Assembly (NCBI GenBank): GCA_945937975.1
Contig: CAMEUD010000006.1
Span: 1 to 23,406, forward strand
DNA: 23,406 nucleotides
Source of the DNA: an uncultured Clostridia bacterium
GTDB taxonomy: Bacteria; Bacillota; Clostridia; Christensenellales; UBA1242
Direction of reading: 5' to 3'
Both the position numbers and the translations under genes were made by a program. The notes beneath the pieces were generated by a model, which was not told the DNA's origin, did not search any database, and worked only from the letters and a program-made list of their open reading frames with translations. Shown piece by piece: positions 1 to 7,470 of this stretch. How positions within the stretch are numbered: the first letter of the stretch is position 1; each line of letters starts with the position of its first letter.

Positions 1-1603
1 ACCATTTATTTTCAAATTGTTTAAAATTATCAAATGTGTATTTATATAATGTATTTTTTAATTCAATATATATATTATATGGTGATTGCATTATTTTAAA
101 TATAATGTTACCCTTTTCATCTTTAACAGAAATCAAGTCATTTATTTCGATTGCTTCTATTGATGCACATAATAATTGTTTTGTAAATCTTGTGTATTCC
201 GCATCAACAACCAGAGTACGTCTACTTCTGTTAACTGATATAATTTTTCTGAAACCACTAATATCTGTTACTTTTGATAATTGTACATAATTACCTATTT
301 GAATATTGTTATCCCAGAATTTTACTTTTAATCTCACACCATTTGAAACTTTTTCTGTTGTTTCAATTTGTAATTTTTTAGGTGTATATTTATTGTGGGG
401 TCTAAATAAAAATGTTACCATTCTTTCATCTGTATAATTAAAACCATTACAATAAGTATATTCACATGATATGAGATTATTTTTATCAGTAATATTTTTG
501 ATAATGTGATTTTCCAACATTGTTGACAGATTATAATGTTGTTTACTTACAATTGTCCAATTATTATAAATCAATTCATTGTTGATTCTGACATTAGGAT
601 CAAGTGTTCTTCTTAATCTATCTTGTGATTGCTGTAAATCACCAACATCATTTAATTGATTATCTTTTCTTATATCCATTAATTCATCATTAGTATCATC
701 ACCAAATTTACTTTCACTTGAGAATATCAATGATTCTGTGTCTAATTGTAAGTCTTCATCTTCAAATTTAACTGAAGTCATTTCTTGATATGGTACCAAA
801 CTGATTCTCCAATATGTTGATAAATAACCAAAATCATCAGGATCCGCAACAGAATCAACCATATACATTTTATTCATATAATTTGAAAAATAAAGATAAT
901 CATGTGGATCCGGATGTGCATCAGCACCAAATACAGATTGAAACTCCGCTTTAACAATATGTATTTCAAATTGCACCGGATAATCAATCATCATAGTGTT
1001 AAATTGTAATTCTCTTGTAGGTAATTGGTTGTCTGGTACTAATATTTTCACATTTTGTTTATCAATAACCTTTTCTATACTGTATTCTTTTAAAACTACA
1101 TCTCTACTAGTTGCATTAGCTTCAGTTTTAAAATATAATACACAAAAACCGAACATATTACTTACTAATCTGGACATTTGACTATAAAATCCCAATGCAG
1201 GATTTATATTATAAGGGTTAAACAAATTTAACCCCATTGCACTATTGTTATACACGATAGTTGGGATTTTAGGTGAATTGAGTGTCATCCAATGACAATC
1301 AGGAATCTGTGTATTTGAAGATGTGAAATTAATATTTAAAGATATACTCTTTACATCTAAATCGCCATCACCGACTTTTGTAAAACGATACTGAATATAT
1401 AAAGTATTGTCAACAAAAACTTTAGCCAAATTTTCTTCACTCAACTCCTTATAGTCACTCCATAGAATTTTATCAGTGGAGTATCTGAATTCTTTTATAA
1501 AATAAGTTTCTGATGTTTCTCCAACAACATCACATTTAAATCCATAAATATCCTTAATATTGTTATATTCCAATATGTTTGATTCTATATAATTCTTTGA
1601 CAT
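1..1603 (-). CDS. Large phage structural protein (C-terminus off the left edge)
   Basis: An open frame runs without a stop from an ATG at 1603 to the left edge of the window (534 codons, C-terminus missing). It begins MSKNYIESNILEY and is rich in beta-strand-like alternation, aromatic residues and Asn/Asp, with no signal peptide or membrane segment. I do not recognise a named family. The length, composition and late-type promoter octamer CATAAATA 23 bases upstream suggest a virion (baseplate, neck or tail) protein, by inference. It stands alone downstream of a homing-endonuclease gene, a common place for such insertions next to essential late genes. Confidence 0.75.
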   Translation of the reverse strand, partial: MSKNYIESNILEYNNIKDIYGFKCDVVGETSETYFIKEFRYSTDKILWSDYKELSEENLAKVFVDNTLYIQYRFTKVGDGDLDVKSISLNINFTSSNTQIPDCHWMTLNSPKIPTIVYNNSAMGLNLFNPYNINPALGFYSQMSRLVSNMFGFCVLYFKTEANATSRDVVLKEYSIEKVIDKQNVKILVPDNQLPTRELQFNTMMIDYPVQFEIHIVKAEFQSVFGADAHPDPHDYLYFSNYMNKMYMVDSVADPDDFGYLSTYWRISLVPYQEMTSVKFEDEDLQLDTESLIFSSESKFGDDTNDELMDIRKDNQLNDVGDLQQSQDRLRRTLDPNVRINNELIYNNWTIVSKQHYNLSTMLENHIIKNITDKNNLISCEYTYCNGFNYTDERMVTFLFRPHNKYTPKKLQIETTEKVSNGVRLKVKFWDNNIQIGNYVQLSKVTDISGFRKIISVNRSRRTLVVDAEYTRFTKQLLCASIEAIEINDLISVKDEKGNIIFKIMQSPYNIYIELKNTLYKYTFDNFKQFENKW

Positions 1604-1626
1604 TTAGACTTTAATGTATATATAAA

Positions 1627-1634
1627 TATTTATG
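1627..1634 (-). promoter_or_regulatory. T4-like late promoter octamer CATAAATA
   Basis: On the minus strand this reads CATAAATA, one base from the T4 late consensus TATAAATA, 23 bases before the ATG of the large structural gene. The same octamer sits 17-31 bases before several other late-looking genes in the window. Confidence 0.65.
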
Positions 1635-1659
1635 AAAAATGTCAGATTTATGACATCTA

Positions 1660-2577
1660 TTATATGTATTCAAGTATTTGATTTGTGCAATAATCAAAAT
1701 TTGTAGAAAATATTTCTAAAAACAATAAATTGTGTTCTTTGGCTGTATTTCTTTTTTTTACATCCCTGATTGTCCATACATCAATTGCGTTCTTATAATA
1801 ATTGGTGTTTTTTGATTTCCATAATTCTAATTTATCTCTATCATCTTTGCTGTTCTCATCAAATGGATGACCACCATGTGTCCATGTTCCTTGAATCTCA
1901 ATATACAAATCATAATCAGTTAAATAAAAATCACATGCAAAAGGATATAAATCAGATTTGTATTGTCTTATATAATTGATGGAATTATTTGATAACCAAA
2001 CAGAAATTTGTTCTTCTATTTTTGATGTTGTAAATGATTTGTTTTTTCTTTTTGTATTTAACATTTTTTCTTTTACTATTTGTTTACATTCATCTGTTTG
2101 TGAGTAATTTTCAACACCATATTTAGCAAGACAAGTCATTTTACTTTTATGTTGACAATCTTCTGTCTGACTATAAAATAAAACCCCATATTTATCAAAA
2201 ATTGATTCTTTTGTTTTCATTTTAAATTCATCACATTGAACATAATAATCAACACCATATTTTTGTTTACAAGTATTTCTTTTTTGTTCTTTTAAATTTA
2301 TATCATTTGCACTACAATTATATGAACAATGTTTACTATATCCTTTCGTAAAGGAAATTAGATGACATCTTTTACCACATATAGAACACACCCCTAAATC
2401 TAAATTAATATCATTATGAAAATAATGATAAAGTTTTTGTTGAAATGTGAAATCAATAGGAAATGTCCATTGTGATAATTTATTATAATATTCAGGAAAT
2501 TTCTTTAAAAATGTTTTTTCACGGCAATATTGTTTACTGTGTTCAATAAGAAAAATCAATACATCTTTTTTCTCCAT
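1660..2577 (-). CDS. Free-standing homing endonuclease, EDxHD/VSR-like
   Basis: The 305-residue protein has an N-terminal zinc-binding segment (C64-x2-C67 and C84-x3-C88). Repeated K-Y-G-V-x-x-Y-x-Q motifs at about 110-165 (QKYGVDYYVQ, DKYGVLFYSQ, AKYGVENYSQ) are typical of DNA-binding repeats in phage homing enzymes. The C-terminal nuclease domain carries an E-I-Q-G-T-W-T-H-G-G-H-P-F-D stretch followed by WTIRD, which fits the EDxHD branch of the PD-(D/E)xK/VSR fold. Such enzymes cut cognate sites in related phages and copy themselves in. It lies between two late units and is separated from its upstream neighbour by a terminator hairpin. The family call is from motif recognition; the target site is unknown. 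Confidence 0.8.
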   Translation of the reverse strand: MEKKDVLIFLIEHSKQYCREKTFLKKFPEYYNKLSQWTFPIDFTFQQKLYHYFHNDINLDLGVCSICGKRCHLISFTKGYSKHCSYNCSANDINLKEQKRNTCKQKYGVDYYVQCDEFKMKTKESIFDKYGVLFYSQTEDCQHKSKMTCLAKYGVENYSQTDECKQIVKEKMLNTKRKNKSFTTSKIEEQISVWLSNNSINYIRQYKSDLYPFACDFYLTDYDLYIEIQGTWTHGGHPFDENSKDDRDKLELWKSKNTNYYKNAIDVWTIRDVKKRNTAKEHNLLFLEIFSTNFDYCTNQILEYI

Positions 2578-2608
2578 TTATATATATTCATTATAATATA
2601 TTTAATAA

Positions 2609-2636
2609 AAAAAGAGAGATATATATCTCTCTTTTT
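2609..2636 (-). terminator. Hairpin terminator, perfect 28-bp palindrome
   Basis: The sequence is perfectly self-complementary: AAAAAGAGAGAT, AT-rich centre, then its complement. It begins inside the stop codon of the 2635-3060 gene and is followed by a T run on the minus strand. It ends the 4923-2635 operon and, being symmetric, could also work in the other direction. Confidence 0.8.
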
Positions 2637-3060
2637 AAAATGGTGCTGTACTATCATATATATCTATTGTTATATAATCTTTGGCTTTACAGACATTTTT
2701 TATTTCTGATAAAGAAAATGGTATTTTATTTTTATAATAACATTTCAAAATACCATCAACAATATCTGGAATATTTTTAAGACTCTTCAATGAAAATAGA
2801 TTAATAAAACAATTACCATAAATTTTTCTAAATTTATATGGTATCTCACCATCTATGAAACAATGTCGTGTTATTACAAAATTATTTTTAAATACATCAA
2901 TAGTATTATCATCATTAATAGTATATTCACTTTCTGTAAGAGATAACGCATCCATCATACTGTGAATTTTAGAAATATCTTCTTTTCTTAATTCACAAGT
3001 ATTCGATCTTTTTAATGTGGAACCCCACATACCTTCATTTATTTGACTGATTTTTTTCAT
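2635..3060 (-). CDS. Unknown late protein with GMWGS module and degenerate leucine-rich repeats
   Basis: 141 residues. It starts MKKISQINE and continues GMWGSTLKRSNTCELRKED, a module found in two other proteins of this window. The INE|G junction looks like a prohead-protease site (compare FIAE|A in T4 internal proteins), so the first nine residues may be a capsid-targeting propeptide. Residues about 45-115 follow the pattern of a phage leucine-rich-repeat family (NDD-TIDV, IP-KF, YGNCFI, SLKSLKNIP), though weakly conserved. It is the last gene of a four-gene operon. Its ATG overlaps the upstream stop as ATGA, implying translational coupling. Function unknown. Confidence 0.8.
   Translation of the reverse strand: MKKISQINEGMWGSTLKRSNTCELRKEDISKIHSMMDALSLTESEYTINDDNTIDVFKNNFVITRHCFIDGEIPYKFRKIYGNCFINLFSLKSLKNIPDIVDGILKCYYKNKIPFSLSEIKNVCKAKDYITIDIYDSTAPF
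2974..3033 (-). repeat. GMWGS-LKRSNT module, copy 1
   Basis: Codons 10-29 of the host gene encode GMWGSTLKRSNT followed by CELRKEDI. The first 13 residues are nearly identical to copies 2 and 3, while the end is more diverged (C-E-L-R-K-E-D in place of G-E-D-R-R-E-D). The copy directly follows a possible INE cleavage site. Confidence 0.75.
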
Positions 3061-3599
3061 AATTTAAGATTCAAATTATATTTTTGAAACATATCACCAA
3101 ATCCTATTTTTTCAATTCTTTTTTTGAACATATCTTTTTGATTTTCAAAAATAGGTGTATTTGCAATAAAATTCCTACTCATTAAATCATATAATTTCTT
3201 ATAATGGAAATTTATCATATATTTAAGAAATTTATGATACAATTCCTTTAATCCATTTTTATCTAATGTTATATAGTTATCTTCAACAAAAAATGGTTTG
3301 GTGTTTAAATAAGTCAATAAATCAGACATACTTTTAATAGTTTCGAGTTTATCTACTTTAATTAAGATATTTTGATTGGTGTTTTTTAAACTAAATGCAA
3401 CTCTAAAACCATATAAGTGTTTTTTTAAATAATCAAAATCTGATTCAAATATTTCTTTTACCTTTACTTTATATGTAACTTTGCTATTCAGAGTGTATTT
3501 CTCTAAAATAACAATTTTCACTGGTAACAGAAATTCTGGATCTGTGTGTGAAATCAATAGAGCATAACACTCTGTACCTATATTATATGTTCTTACCAT
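3057..3599 (-). CDS. Hypothetical protein, 180 aa
   Basis: I do not recognise the family. The N-terminal half (about 1-90) alternates hydrophobic and charged residues as in a small beta-barrel (ALLIS, LPVKIVILEKY, KVTYKVKVKEIF). The C-terminal half is helical and Lys/Phe-rich. No signal peptide, Cys cluster or membrane segment is visible. It overlaps its downstream neighbour by 4 bases (ATGA) and its upstream neighbour by 1 base (TAATG), so it is translated as part of the 4923-2635 operon. Confidence 0.75.
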   Translation of the reverse strand: MVRTYNIGTECYALLISHTDPEFLLPVKIVILEKYTLNSKVTYKVKVKEIFESDFDYLKKHLYGFRVAFSLKNTNQNILIKVDKLETIKSMSDLLTYLNTKPFFVEDNYITLDKNGLKELYHKFLKYMINFHYKKLYDLMSRNFIANTPIFENQKDMFKKRIEKIGFGDMFQKYNLNLKL

Positions 3600-4186
3600 T
3601 ACTTTTTATCATCTACTGCCGTGCGAATCATTCGCATTAAATCTTTTTGGTTGTTGGATTTGTATCCGCTGGATATTTCAGCAGCCGTAGTTACCTCTGT
3701 AGTTGCAACAATGTCTTTATCCAACGCTAATTTTTCATATTCATTTTCTGCGGTCATTATGTAATTTGTCTGTGTCCTTACGAGTTCAATAAATGTCCTT
3801 TGTAAATTACCAACAGCATCAAACAATTTAGGATTAACATCTCCCATTTCTATATTTTCCATTAAGACATTTATTGCTCGTTCACTAACTTCCATCTGAT
3901 TCATAATTTTACCTAAAGTCATTGAATCAAGATTTACCTTTGCTTGAACATATTCAGATTTTGAAATAAACCCATCTGACAAATAGAGTTTTAATAATGT
4001 GTTCATTACGGTTTCCGCTTTCTTTTTGCATTTTTCCAATGATATACACTCATTTGTTGTTATAGTAGATGGTGTTCTTTGAAATGTTAATGTCTGTGAA
4101 TCAATATCTTCTTGTGGATTAATATCATTTTCTTCCAACAATTCAGAAATACTATCTCTTATTATATCTTTATTATCTTTTGTCAT
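3599..4186 (-). CDS. Hypothetical helical acidic protein, 195 aa
   Basis: The protein is predominantly alpha-helical, with an acidic, low-complexity N-terminus (about 1-45), a long helical core (about 50-150) containing repeated amphipathic stretches, and a basic C-terminus (LMRMIRTAVDDKK). No catalytic motif is visible. Size and helical content would fit a phage scaffold-like or small-terminase-like protein, but I cannot see family-specific residues, so function stays open. Two bases separate it from the membrane-protein gene upstream, and its stop overlaps the next ATG. Confidence 0.75.
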   Translation of the reverse strand: MTKDNKDIIRDSISELLEENDINPQEDIDSQTLTFQRTPSTITTNECISLEKCKKKAETVMNTLLKLYLSDGFISKSEYVQAKVNLDSMTLGKIMNQMEVSERAINVLMENIEMGDVNPKLFDAVGNLQRTFIELVRTQTNYIMTAENEYEKLALDKDIVATTEVTTAAEISSGYKSNNQKDLMRMIRTAVDDKK

Positions 4187-4188
4187 AT

Positions 4189-4923
4189 TTATTGTTTTTG
4201 GATATTCTTGTTTTTACAATAATTATTTAAACCATTTAATGCATCCACCATTGACTCTTTAATATCAGTAAAAGGTGATGTGTGTTTTTGTTCATCCTGT
4301 AAAATTTCACCAACAAATTCATTACTATCGTCTGGTAAATTATTAACTTCATCTTCATCAATAATTGTTCCAGTTAATGTTTTGTTCTTTTTCTTCTCTG
4401 ATATGATTTTCTTTAACTCATTTTTCATATCATCATCACTCATTTCTTTTGGTTGAGATACATTTGTTTTTGTATCTGTTTTTGTATCATTTTTAAATAA
4501 ATCAACTAAAAGATGTACAAATGATAATGATACTAATGGCAATACACAACCAGAAATAATTGCAATTATTCGTTTTTGCGAAATGATTTCAAGTTCCGTC
4601 AAATCAAATAATTCAACCCAACCACTAAAATTATCAATATGTGAATATGAATAAAATGTGTTGTTTGCCATTTGCATTAAAGTTAAAAATATAAATAATA
4701 TCCAGATTAAATTATTATTTTTATTTTTTAATGTTGTTAATGCACCGAATAAACAACCCATTGAACCGATTTCAAAAGATATGGATAAAATAACAGATGC
4801 CATATCTCCATGTGTCATATTAAAAAAATCAACACTACATAGACAACTGATAGTTGCAACAATTATATATAATAAAACATATAATGAAGCTGTCGTGTAC
4901 TTTATAATCTTATTATTTTCCAT
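4189..4923 (-). CDS. Four-helix integral membrane protein with acidic cytoplasmic tail
   Basis: 244 residues with four hydrophobic segments at about 10-31, 40-62, 71-90 and 118-141, followed by a hydrophilic, Lys/Asp/Glu-rich tail of about 100 residues. There is no cleavable signal peptide. It is the first gene of an operon with three unknown genes, so it is likely made late. It may anchor an assembly or DNA-handling complex at the inner membrane, which is inference only. The call of a membrane protein is safe; the role is unknown. Confidence 0.8.
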   Translation of the reverse strand: MENNKIIKYTTASLYVLLYIIVATISCLCSVDFFNMTHGDMASVILSISFEIGSMGCLFGALTTLKNKNNNLIWILFIFLTLMQMANNTFYSYSHIDNFSGWVELFDLTELEIISQKRIIAIISGCVLPLVSLSFVHLLVDLFKNDTKTDTKTNVSQPKEMSDDDMKNELKKIISEKKKNKTLTGTIIDEDEVNNLPDDSNEFVGEILQDEQKHTSPFTDIKESMVDALNGLNNYCKNKNIQKQ

Positions 4924-4927
4924 ATAT

Positions 4928-4935
4928 TATTTATG
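4928..4935 (-). promoter_or_regulatory. Possible late promoter octamer CATAAATA, unusually close to the start
   Basis: CATAAATA on the minus strand ends only 4 bases before the ATG at 4923, so a transcript starting at T4-like spacing would be nearly leaderless. It follows directly after the terminator of the sigma-factor gene, where a new promoter is expected. Confidence 0.45.
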
Positions 4936-4943
4936 TTATATAA

Positions 4944-4967
4944 AAAGGTGGAGATATCTCCACCTTT
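4944..4967 (-). terminator. Terminator of the sigma-factor gene, perfect 24-bp palindrome
   Basis: AAAGGTGGAGAT followed by its exact complement, then TTTTTA on the minus strand, 15 bases after the sigma-factor stop codon. This is a classic intrinsic terminator. Confidence 0.85.
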
Positions 4968-4981
4968 AGTGTAACTCTCAA

Positions 4982-5665
4982 TTATTGAGAATTATATTGT
5001 GATTGACAATACCTAGAAAGTTTCTCAAATGCTTCCTGATAAATTTTCTTTGCAATTCCTGGTGTCACTTCAAGTTCCTCACTAATTGCTTGGATATTGT
5101 TTTTATACTTGTAAACTTGTTTTGATGGATTTTTTTCACTAGGAATAGTTTCACTATATTTGTCCAAATGTAACTTCATCTTGATTGCGATTTGTGCACT
5201 CTCATCAAGTTTTGATAATCCTTGTATTAAAATTTCATATTTGTCTGAAAACAATGCATAATTATCACAAGCACCATATCTATCATAATCTGACGCATCA
5301 ATGCTTTCATAAGTCACCTTCACATCTTCTTGTGCCCTTTGTCCAGCTTTGAATCCATTTTGGTGATTTACGGGAATATGAACCAACTGATTTTGACGAT
5401 TTACAAAATTTTTCATCACACCACGAATTGCGAGTGCACATGACTTTGTGAAATTGTCATTTTTATCAGGATCATACTTTTGTTCACAACGACGCATTTC
5501 AATAACACCTTCCTTAAAGAGGTCATCTACATCTGCACCTGTTTGTTTCGCCATCTGTTCAGCAACATGCCAAACATACTTTAAGTTTTTTGTGGTCAAA
5601 TCACCACCTTCTTTTTCGGCTTTAGCAACTGCGTCACCGATCATTTTGTACATTTTACTATCCAT
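4982..5665 (-). CDS. Phage RNA polymerase sigma factor (regions 2 and 4)
   Basis: 227 residues from the ATG at 5665 (MDSKMYKMIGDA). A longer frame begins upstream, but it would include the promoter, so the internal ATG is chosen. Residues about 43-105 look like sigma region 2 (DVDDLFKEGVIEMRR, KYDPDKNDNFTKSCALAIRG, then NQLVHIPVNHQ, which resembles the RIPVH-type region 3.0 edge). Residues about 183-218 look like a region 4 helix-turn-helix (IQAISEELEVTPGIAKKIYQ, EAFEKLSRY). It should redirect host RNA polymerase, probably to phage middle or late promoters such as CATAAATA. T4 gp55 lacks region 4, so this is not a simple gp55 copy. It has its own host-type promoter and terminator, as expected of an early regulator. 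Confidence 0.8.
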   Translation of the reverse strand: MDSKMYKMIGDAVAKAEKEGGDLTTKNLKYVWHVAEQMAKQTGADVDDLFKEGVIEMRRCEQKYDPDKNDNFTKSCALAIRGVMKNFVNRQNQLVHIPVNHQNGFKAGQRAQEDVKVTYESIDASDYDRYGACDNYALFSDKYEILIQGLSKLDESAQIAIKMKLHLDKYSETIPSEKNPSKQVYKYKNNIQAISEELEVTPGIAKKIYQEAFEKLSRYCQSQYNSQ

Positions 5666-5722
5666 TAAACTATTAAACTTTGTATTCAAATTTATAACTA
5701 TATAAACTTTTAAATTATAATG

Positions 5723-5754
5723 CAAAGATAAGAAAAAAAATTGAATTATACAAC
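5723..5754 (-). promoter_or_regulatory. Bacteroidota sigma-ABfr promoter of the sigma-factor gene
   Basis: Minus strand: GTTG, 20 bases, TATCTTTG(C). This matches the Bacteroides consensus (TTTG at -33, TAnnTTTG at -7, spacer 19-21) apart from the first base of the -33 box. Transcription should start near 5716, about 50 bases before the ATG. Confidence 0.8.
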
Positions 5755-5766
5755 TTTTATCAAAAA

Positions 5767-6309
5767 TCAACTAATTAATTCAAAAAATTTGTTGATATTA
5801 TTTTTAATGGAATTTATTTCCACTGGTTCAAACTCCCATTCAGAGATTACTGAAGATATGAAATTAGATTTGAAATCTGAAATTTTGTTTAAACCATGAA
5901 AACAATATGTTCCATTATCTTTACCATACCAATCTGACAAAGGTAAATAACTCAATACACAATCATAATCAGGAAGAACTTTAATTTGACAATCTTCAAA
6001 AATAATCTTTTTTGATAATTTTTTGTCAACACTTTTTGAAATTAATTCCTTGAGAGTTTTAATATTATTTACATCTTCATCCGTATAATAATTATTTAAT
6101 ATGTGAATTTCACCATTTAACTTTACAATAAGACCATACAAATCAGAAATACCGATGCCACCTAAAATATATACAACATCTGTTCGAGAAATAGATTTAT
6201 TCCAATTACGGATAATCATATTATTATATTCTACAACACCCATTTCTTTATGGTCTACATTTGGTCGATTAAACCAAATATCACTAACTACAAATGTCTT
6301 TCGTGTCAT
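5767..6309 (-). CDS. Degenerate metallophosphoesterase-like protein (probable pseudoenzyme)
   Basis: 180 residues aligned by eye with the phage/bacterial calcineurin-like phosphoesterase family. That family reads: SDTHFGH, then N-x-x-[LI]-I-x-N-W-N, then V-Y-x-L-G-D, L-N-G, G-N-H-D, LSHYPL, HGHxH. Here the scaffold is clear (FVVSDIWFNRPN, NNMIIRNWNKSISRTDVVYILGG, KLNGEIHIL, LSYLPLSDW, FHGLNK). The metal ligands are changed: DxH is D10-I-W12, GD is G50-G51, GNHD is NNYY at 72-75, the LSHYP His is Tyr121, and GHxH is GLNK. Catalysis is therefore unlikely. The intact frame suggests a retained binding or structural role. It lies between the gp32-like gene and the sigma factor. Confidence 0.7.
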   Translation of the reverse strand: MTRKTFVVSDIWFNRPNVDHKEMGVVEYNNMIIRNWNKSISRTDVVYILGGIGISDLYGLIVKLNGEIHILNNYYTDEDVNNIKTLKELISKSVDKKLSKKIIFEDCQIKVLPDYDCVLSYLPLSDWYGKDNGTYCFHGLNKISDFKSNFISSVISEWEFEPVEINSIKNNINKFFELIS

Positions 6310-6322
6310 ATATTTAAAAATT

Positions 6323-6350
6323 ATGGTGATGCGTTGTTACACACCACCAT
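6323..6350 (-). terminator. Hairpin terminator after the gp32-like gene
   Basis: As RNA on the minus strand, AUGGUGGUGUG pairs with CGCAUCACCAU (11 pairs including two G-U), followed by AATTTTTA. It lies 19 bases after the gp32-like stop and before the next ATG, so it likely attenuates readthrough. Confidence 0.65.
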
Positions 6351-6369
6351 ATATTATGTATAATTCTTT

Positions 6370-7347
6370 TTAACTTAAATTATCATCAATCCACGAATCA
6401 ATATCCGCATCATTCTTATCAGGAGTTGATGCTTCTACATCTTTCACAGGAGTTTCCACCTTTGGTTGTGGTGTGGGTGATGACACAGTTTCATTGATTT
6501 CGTTCAGAATGTTTTGTGCAGTTGATTGTGATGAAACTGGTGCAGAATAAGTTGATGTGTAAGTTGCGAGATTTGCATTTACCTTTTCAGTAAGTTCTGC
6601 ACTCCAATCTTTCCATTGGAAATTGTTAATCTTTGGTGCATCATTATTCAACCATTCCATAAACGCAGTCTTTGATTCAGTTGTCTGTTCAAGTGTTTGA
6701 CCATCACCAAAATGAATTGGTGTAGACTTCTCAACAAAACCACATGCGTCATAATTGGTAACATCACGACCATTCATCTTCTGTGAACCCTTTGAAAGAT
6801 TGATTTCAAAACAACGAGCATTCCAAAAGTCAAATGGATTAATTGCATCCTTAAACTCACTACCCTTTTGTGCCTCGATAATCTTGTCATAAATCTTCTT
6901 ACCGAATTGATAAATGAAATGTTTACCTTCAAATTCTGGGTGTTGAACATCCTTTACAACTTCAATCAAAGCATACCACTGTTGATAAACATTAATCTTC
7001 TTTGAATTTTCTTTGTCTACGGCATTGTCACTTGTGTACAACTTGTAAGAAAGATTTCGCATAGGACAACTCTTACCGATGGTTTTTGGGGAAACAACAT
7101 AAATTCCATTTTCTCCATTTACATCTCTCAAGAAACATTCCCAACGCTCAATTGTCGTACGAACCTTGTTGTCGTAAACAAATGGGATAAATCTGATAAG
7201 TGCTCGATATTTTTCATCCTTACACTTTTCATCTTTAATACTAGGCTTATAGATTTCACTATTACCAGAAAAATTCGTCTTTTTGCTCTCTGTTTCTGCA
7301 AGAGCATCCGCAGCTGTAAAGCTGAATAATTCATCTAAATTTGTCAT
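6370..7347 (-). CDS. 32: T4 gp32-like single-stranded DNA binding protein
   Basis: 325 residues. The core (about 45-215) follows T4 gp32: RALIRFIPF, KSCPMRNLSYKLY, a YQQWYALIEVVKD strand, then HPEFEGKHFIYQFGKKIYDKI (T4 has the very similar EGKVFKYRFGKKIWDKI), then PFDFWNARCFEINLSK. A Ser/Pro/Thr-rich linker leads to an acidic tail ending DADIDSWIDDNLS, which in T4 gp32 recruits replication proteins. The zinc site seems lost: the T4 C-P-V-C is CPMR (only C94 kept) and the T4 C77 position reads Ser. It would coat single-stranded DNA in replication and recombination. It carries a long leader with the TTTTTTGTTATATTTA motif, so it is likely an early or middle gene. Confidence 0.85.
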   Translation of the reverse strand: MTNLDELFSFTAADALAETESKKTNFSGNSEIYKPSIKDEKCKDEKYRALIRFIPFVYDNKVRTTIERWECFLRDVNGENGIYVVSPKTIGKSCPMRNLSYKLYTSDNAVDKENSKKINVYQQWYALIEVVKDVQHPEFEGKHFIYQFGKKIYDKIIEAQKGSEFKDAINPFDFWNARCFEINLSKGSQKMNGRDVTNYDACGFVEKSTPIHFGDGQTLEQTTESKTAFMEWLNNDAPKINNFQWKDWSAELTEKVNANLATYTSTYSAPVSSQSTAQNILNEINETVSSPTPQPKVETPVKDVEASTPDKNDADIDSWIDDNLS

Positions 7348-7421
7348 AACTTTTTTAACTTTATAAAACTTATATTAAACTATTTGACCATTCAGTCATT
7401 TAGTATTTTAAACTCACATTT

Positions 7422-7437
7422 TAAATATAACAAAAAA
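7422..7437 (-). promoter_or_regulatory. Phage promoter-like 16-mer TTTTTTGTTATATTTA, copy 1
   Basis: Exact 16-base motif on the minus strand, 74 bases before the gp32-like ATG. It is identical at 12297-12312 and 22419-22434, and its core TTTGTTATAT recurs at two other gene fronts. The part TATATTTA is one base from the TAnnTTTG -7 box. Confidence 0.55.
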
Positions 7438-7470
7438 TAAAATAAAAAATAATATTAATTGAAAAAAAAA

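Noticed and set aside
36..290. Plus-strand open frames opposite the left-edge gene (also 996-1181)
   Set aside because: They are antisense shadows of the long minus-strand frame 1-1603, lack a promoter, and have low-complexity translations.
5666..5770. Longer N-terminus for the sigma factor starting at 5770
   Set aside because: It would cover a near-perfect host promoter and encode an atypical Phe/Ile-rich stretch; the ATG at 5665 fits the promoter and the family.
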